DNA of 64,000 nt, from positions 124,001 to 188,000 of the forward strand of contig JAPLAU010000008.1 of NCBI GenBank assembly GCA_026393115.1. Reading direction: 5' to 3'. This DNA comes from Actinomycetota bacterium. Its GTDB lineage: Bacteria > Actinomycetota > Actinomycetes > S36-B12 > CAIYMF01. Positions within the stretch are counted from its first letter, which is position 1, and every line of letters begins with the position of its first letter. Made by a program: the position numbers and the translations under genes. Below, in pieces: positions 60,095 through 64,000 of the stretch. Below the pieces are notes generated by a model. That model was not told where the DNA came from. It saw only the letters and a program-made list of their open reading frames with translations, and did not search any database.

Positions 60095-61561
60095 GTGTCC
60101 AACGTTGGGATAGTTGATCGTTGGCGGGCTCTGTGGGCTGCCGCGCCCGAAGCCGTCGTGCTGGTCGATCAAGCAACGGGCCGCGATTGGCGTGCAGGCG
60201 AACTCGAATCGGCGACCGCGTGGGGAGCGGCGTACTTGCATTCCCTCGGCATCCGTTCGGGTGCCTCAGTGATTCTCTCGGCTGCGCCTTCGGATGCGAC
60301 CGCTCTCGCCTTCATCGGCCTGCTGCGGCTTGGCGCTGTGGTGGTTCCGGTCAACACCGCGGCCACGCCTCGCGAAATCGCGCACATCAGCGGGGTCTCC
60401 GGTGCAACCCATGCGTTGAGTGACGAACCGGAACGATTCACCCAGATGCCATCGCACTCGGTCACCCCCCTCACGGTTCCGGGAGAGGCCGTTGATACTT
60501 CCATCGAACTCGACCGCACAGTCGGTACCGATCGCGCTCTCATCTGCTTCACCTCAGGTACGACGGGTGCTCCCAAGGGGGCACCCCTCACGCATGGAAA
60601 TCTGCTCGCAGGAACGACAGCTCTTGTCGAGTGCTGGCAGTGGTCGGCCGATGACGTACTCGTCTCGGCGCTTCCCATGTTCCATGTGCACGGCCTTCTG
60701 GTGGCGTTGGCCGGAACATTGACTGCGGGTGCCACGATCGTGGTGCATCACAAGTTTGATGCGAACCGCCTTGTCGACAGCGCGTTGACCCACCACGCGA
60801 CTCTCGTCTTCGGAGTGCCGACCATGTGGGCGAGACTTGCTGACAGCGGCCGCCTTTTCGAACTCGCTCACCTGCGCCTGGCAGTGTCTGGTTCCGCGCC
60901 ACTAGCACCGACCCTCTTCACGACGATCCACAGTGCCACTCTGAGCGCGCCGGTCGAGCGGTACGGCATGACCGAAACGATGATTCTCGCCAGCACGCCT
61001 GTTGGCGGCATCAGGCGCGCTGGAACGGTAGGTCGGCCGCTTCCCGGCATGAGCATTCGAATCGCCGACGATGGCGTGGTTGAAGTACGCGGCGAGAGTG
61101 TCTTCGGCGGCTACCTCACCTCGGCTCCGACTGATCCGCTGCTGCGTTCAGGGTTCACCGACGACGGATGGTTTCGCACCGGCGACATTGGCGAATGGGA
61201 TGGCGATGACCTGCGTCTGGTAGGTCGTGCGAGTGAACTGATCATCACGGGTGGCTACAACGTGTATCCACGCGAGGTTGAAGATGTGTTGCGCACGGAT
61301 GTCGCCATTGCCGATGCAGCAGTGGTGGGTTTGGCCGACGACACCTGGGGCGAAACGGTGGCAGCCTTCGTCGTACTCGAGTCTGAGGCAGTGGCCGATG
61401 CGGAAACCCTCGAACGGTGGGAGTCGTTGTGTAGCGAGCAGTTGGCTCCCTACAAACGCCCTCGCTCGTTCAGCGTTATTGACGAACTTCCGCGCAATGC
61501 GATGGGGAAAGTGAAGCGTGATGATCTGCGTGCGCGTGGAGTGGTGCGCAGCGAGAGCTAG
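60095..61561 (+). CDS. AMP-forming acyl-CoA synthetase
   Basis: 488 residues from GTG 60095. P-loop ICFTSGTTGAPKGAPLTHGN, YGMTETMI (A5), DGWFRTGDIGEWDGDDL (A7), GGYNVYPREVEDVL (A8) and the catalytic Lys near NAMGKVKRDDL (A10). Activates a carboxylic acid as acyl-AMP, then acyl-CoA; malonyl-CoA synthetase-like short form, substrate not decided. Its TAG and the opposite-strand stop share the CTAG at 61558-61561. Confidence 0.88.
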   Translation: MSNVGIVDRWRALWAAAPEAVVLVDQATGRDWRAGELESATAWGAAYLHSLGIRSGASVILSAAPSDATALAFIGLLRLGAVVVPVNTAATPREIAHISGVSGATHALSDEPERFTQMPSHSVTPLTVPGEAVDTSIELDRTVGTDRALICFTSGTTGAPKGAPLTHGNLLAGTTALVECWQWSADDVLVSALPMFHVHGLLVALAGTLTAGATIVVHHKFDANRLVDSALTHHATLVFGVPTMWARLADSGRLFELAHLRLAVSGSAPLAPTLFTTIHSATLSAPVERYGMTETMILASTPVGGIRRAGTVGRPLPGMSIRIADDGVVEVRGESVFGGYLTSAPTDPLLRSGFTDDGWFRTGDIGEWDGDDLRLVGRASELIITGGYNVYPREVEDVLRTDVAIADAAVVGLADDTWGETVAAFVVLESEAVADAETLERWESLCSEQLAPYKRPRSFSVIDELPRNAMGKVKRDDLRARGVVRSES

Positions 61562-63570
61562 CGTTCGCGAGCCTCACGTGCCGCATCGGCTGCAGCCAGT
61601 CGAGCGAGTCGCTCGTTGTACTCATCAAGTTCGTGGTCGCCGTCGCGCGCCACTTGACGGTCTCGTCGCTTCGCAATCTTTGTGTCGTCGCGCGCCCATT
61701 GAACACTTAAGGCGATCAACACGATGAGTGCTGGAACTTCGCCGAAGCCCCACGCGATGCCGCCAGCCGTTTGAGTGTCAGCGAGGAGACTGTCGAGCCA
61801 TGGCGGTTGCACCTGACTGAACCACTCACTCGACATCGGATTGACCGCATTCATGATGGGCAGTGCGAAGAAACTGTGAACAACCATGGAAACGAGCAGC
61901 AGCATCAACTTTGCCCAATACGGAATTGGCTTGGGTACGGGGTCTACTCCGATGACAACCCAGTAGAAGATGTAACCCGAGAACAGGAAGTGGATGGTCA
62001 TCAACACGTGCCCGATGTGCGATGACATCAACAAGCCAAACAGTGGCGTGAAGTAGAGGCCGTACAGACCCACCGTGTAGAGCAGCAACACGACAATGGG
62101 GTTGGTGTAGAAACGTGCGAGTGGCGAGTGCAGAGCCCACACAATCAACTCGCGAGCACCGCGCGTTCCGTGAGGTGCAGGAGGAATAGCGCGCAGCGCC
62201 AGAGTGAATGGCCCACCCAGCACCAGCAGAATCGGCGCCAGCATCGCCAGCGTCATGTGCTGCAGCATGTGCAGACTCATCGATATGGTCGCGTACGAGG
62301 CGATTCCAGCGTTGGTAGCCCACATCATGGTGCCGATACCGAGAAGCCATGCGATGGTGCGGCCCGGGGGCCACTTGTCGCCGCGTGCGCGGAGCCGAAG
62401 AACCGCAGCGATGTAGAAGGCGGCTGCAAGAATTCCAGCGATCAGGAAGAACGCATCGGGGTGCCAGCCCAACAGCACGGTGCTGTACGTCGGCGGAAGC
62501 GGGAAGGGGTACCCCAGCACTTGCTCAGCGACCGTCGACAGATCGGCGACTGTTCGTGGCGAGGGAGTGCGTGCCAGTGACACCGCCAATCCCATCGCGA
62601 TTGATAACAGCCCAACTTCGATGAGAAGGAGCTGACCCAGTGCAGCGCGCGATTGCTCAATGCGCGGAATGATGCGCTCGCGCAGGTTACGAGCAATCAG
62701 CAGAAGTGCGACGAGTACGACGACCTTGGCAACGATCAGCAGTCCGTAGCCGCTAGTAAACAACTGCGTGAACGAGTCGAGATGTGTCGCGCTGCTGAGC
62801 AGACCGCTCAACGCCAATACGGCAACCACCCAGACCGCGAGCGAACTAAAAACGCGCGCGCTGCGGGCAATCTTGGGATCACGCCGAATCGCTGCTCCGA
62901 TGAGCGCGACCACTCCCGCCATCCAGAGTGTGGCCGCCACCTGATGCAAGATGTTGCTGGTGAGTGCAAGCGCGTGATCGCCTAGCCCGGCCGCATGTCC
63001 GCTCAGGCCGGGAAATGCCACGCCGATCAGCGCGATGATCAGCCACCCAAAGGATGCGGTGATCGACGACGTGAACAGCGCGCCGATTCCGATCAGGAAG
63101 GCCATGATGGCGGTGAGTAGCAGTGAGTGCGACGGTGACAGATCCCACGCGTAGGTCAGGAAGATGCGAGGGCTGAGCGCGTCGAGGAACGGAACCGCGA
63201 GCACCGACGACACGGTCAGCACTGCGGCCAACACGCTGACGCCGGCCCAGGCAAGGGCTGCCAACGATGTGCGCACGAGCGCCTGTCGACCCTGCGCCGA
63301 AATGACTCCGTCGCGACCCTGAGGCCCCATCACTGCGGCGTACAGCAATCCCGCCACCGTGATGACACCCAGCAGTAATTCCGCCAACCGCGCGATCGGA
63401 AGTGCCCAGCCAACGATGGGACCAGCATCGGGGAGTCCTTCAACCGGTGGCTGCCACGAACCGCCACCGAATAAGAGTCCGACAATGAGTGCGCCGAGTG
63501 AGGCCACCACGATGACAAGGGGAACCGTCCACGAGCGCGCACTACTGCGCGTCGTCGTGGTGCTGGTCAC
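61558..63570 (-). CDS. CopD-CtaG fusion membrane protein (copper handling/caa3 assembly)
   Basis: 670 residues from GTG 63570, overlapping the copC stop by 4 bp; the frame upstream to 63894 is antisense to copC and is not coding. The N-terminal half is CopD-like (IARLAELLLGVITVAGLLY; HQVAATLWMAGVVALIG). The C-terminal half is CtaG-like (SLHMLQHMTLAMLAPILLVLGGPF; HIGHVLMTIHFLFSGYIFYW) with conserved His. About 14 membrane segments. Imports or transfers copper for cuproenzymes. Confidence 0.88.
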   Translation of the reverse strand: MTSTTTTRSSARSWTVPLVIVVASLGALIVGLLFGGGSWQPPVEGLPDAGPIVGWALPIARLAELLLGVITVAGLLYAAVMGPQGRDGVISAQGRQALVRTSLAALAWAGVSVLAAVLTVSSVLAVPFLDALSPRIFLTYAWDLSPSHSLLLTAIMAFLIGIGALFTSSITASFGWLIIALIGVAFPGLSGHAAGLGDHALALTSNILHQVAATLWMAGVVALIGAAIRRDPKIARSARVFSSLAVWVVAVLALSGLLSSATHLDSFTQLFTSGYGLLIVAKVVVLVALLLIARNLRERIIPRIEQSRAALGQLLLIEVGLLSIAMGLAVSLARTPSPRTVADLSTVAEQVLGYPFPLPPTYSTVLLGWHPDAFFLIAGILAAAFYIAAVLRLRARGDKWPPGRTIAWLLGIGTMMWATNAGIASYATISMSLHMLQHMTLAMLAPILLVLGGPFTLALRAIPPAPHGTRGARELIVWALHSPLARFYTNPIVVLLLYTVGLYGLYFTPLFGLLMSSHIGHVLMTIHFLFSGYIFYWVVIGVDPVPKPIPYWAKLMLLLVSMVVHSFFALPIMNAVNPMSSEWFSQVQPPWLDSLLADTQTAGGIAWGFGEVPALIVLIALSVQWARDDTKIAKRRDRQVARDGDHELDEYNERLARLAAADAAREARER

Positions 63571-64000
63571 GAGCGTGTGCCGCGGCGTCGCAGCAGGGCG
63601 TAAACGACCAGCACGGCGAGCGCGGCGACGACGATGCCGCCGATCACCCAACCGACCAGACTTCCTGACTGCGTGGGGGTGGGTGCGGGGCTGGGTGCGG
63701 GGCTGGTCGTGGGGGTGGGGGCAGCCGGTGCGCTTGTCGAGGGACTCGCCGCTGTCGGCGAGGGTGTCACCACGCTGGGCGACGAACTCGCGGCCGTAAT
63801 CGAGAAGGCAATCTGACCGGTCACGGGGTGACCGTCGTCGGCAACAACTCGGTAGGAAATGGAGTATTCGCCGGAGTTCGCGGTAGCGGGCCACGTCACT
63901 GTGACGGTGGAACCTTTCAGCGTTGGCTTTCCGACCTCCACCTGCGGACCGTCGAGCGCGGCGACTTGCACGGCGAGACCCTCTGCGAGAGGCGGCTCGT
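63567..64000 (-). CDS. CopC-like copper-binding protein (5' partial)
   Basis: The frame runs to the right edge, so the N-terminus is missing. Visible: EPPLAEGLAVQV...YSISYRVVADDGHPVTGQIAFSI, the C-terminal part of the CopC beta barrel; a long Pro/Ser/Thr linker; a C-terminal membrane segment (SLVGWVIGGIVVAALAVLVVYALL) and RRRG. It is held outside the cell and hands copper to CopD, encoded next with a 4-bp overlap. GTG at 63971 is internal. Confidence 0.85.
   Translation of the reverse strand, partial: EPPLAEGLAVQVAALDGPQVEVGKPTLKGSTVTVTWPATANSGEYSISYRVVADDGHPVTGQIAFSITAASSSPSVVTPSPTAASPSTSAPAAPTPTTSPAPSPAPTPTQSGSLVGWVIGGIVVAALAVLVVYALLRRRGTRS

Noticed and set aside
61560-63894. N-terminal extension of the CopD-CtaG protein beyond 63570
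   Set aside because: The extra 108 residues are Arg/Pro-rich and antisense-like over copC; GTG 63570 gives the usual 4-bp overlap.

Overview
The window looks like chromosomal DNA of a GC-rich actinomycete (Actinomycetota). The support is: a DevS/DevR(DosS/DosR)-like redox two-component pair beside a cydABDC cytochrome bd operon, a mycothiol-type maleylpyruvate-isomerase-family protein, a fused UreA-UreB, DUF2510/DUF1524 nucleases of the actinobacterial type, GTG starts, and many start codons placed exactly 6 nt after a -10 hexamer (leaderless transcripts). Genus cannot be decided from the sequence. I saw no rRNA, tRNA, CRISPR array, insertion sequence, integrase or replication origin.

The left two thirds (about 2.6-41.4 kb) is an accessory, conflict-type island. 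Block A (3.6-15.1 kb) holds a DUF4258/YgiT remnant; a minus-strand operon of two unknown proteins plus an ATP-dependent polynucleotide ligase with a DUF4062 domain inserted in its catalytic core; a lipoprotein; a second minus operon with a divergent NAD+-dependent DNA ligase and a RecB-like nuclease; and, transcribed divergently from it, a MoxR AAA+ ATPase with a metallopeptidase-VWA protein and a PDZ-YbjQ protein. Block B (15.1-19.7 kb) holds an HNH nuclease, a MazG-like pyrophosphohydrolase and a giant repeat protein. Block C (20.0-30.3 kb) is a tightly coupled five-gene operon: small membrane protein, secreted membrane-anchored VWA protein, 1119-residue tubulin/FtsZ-like GTPase, acidic coiled-coil protein and membrane coiled-coil protein. 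Block D (30.3-38 kb) is restriction-like: secreted HNH nuclease, PLD-helicase, MazG-like enzyme, nuclease-DUF2075 helicase and an SBD-HNH (phosphorothioate-sensing) endonuclease. Small orphan genes, a serine hydrolase and a HicA-like/HTH toxin-antitoxin pair close the island.

The right third is housekeeping: a HisC-like aminotransferase, an AbiEi/DUF559 gene flanked by two copies of a 45-bp inverted-repeat element, an EamA exporter, cydA-cydB-(terminator)-cydD-cydC-sensor kinase with a convergent response regulator, a divergent urease ureAB-ureC without accessory genes, 2-oxoacid dehydrogenase E1alpha-E1beta-E2 without E3, a mycothiol-dependent-type enzyme, an acyl-CoA synthetase, and CopD-CtaG/CopC running off the right edge.

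The best candidates for an undescribed system are the ligase-DUF4062/LigA-like/nuclease/MoxR/VWA-protease module (4.0-14.3 kb), read here as a nucleic-acid end-processing conflict system, and the VWA-tubulin membrane operon (20.0-30.3 kb). In the latter the tubulin-like and membrane coiled-coil proteins share the same C-terminal T-G-I-L tail. Many island genes, but few of the housekeeping ones, have an unusual GGGGG ribosome-binding sequence.
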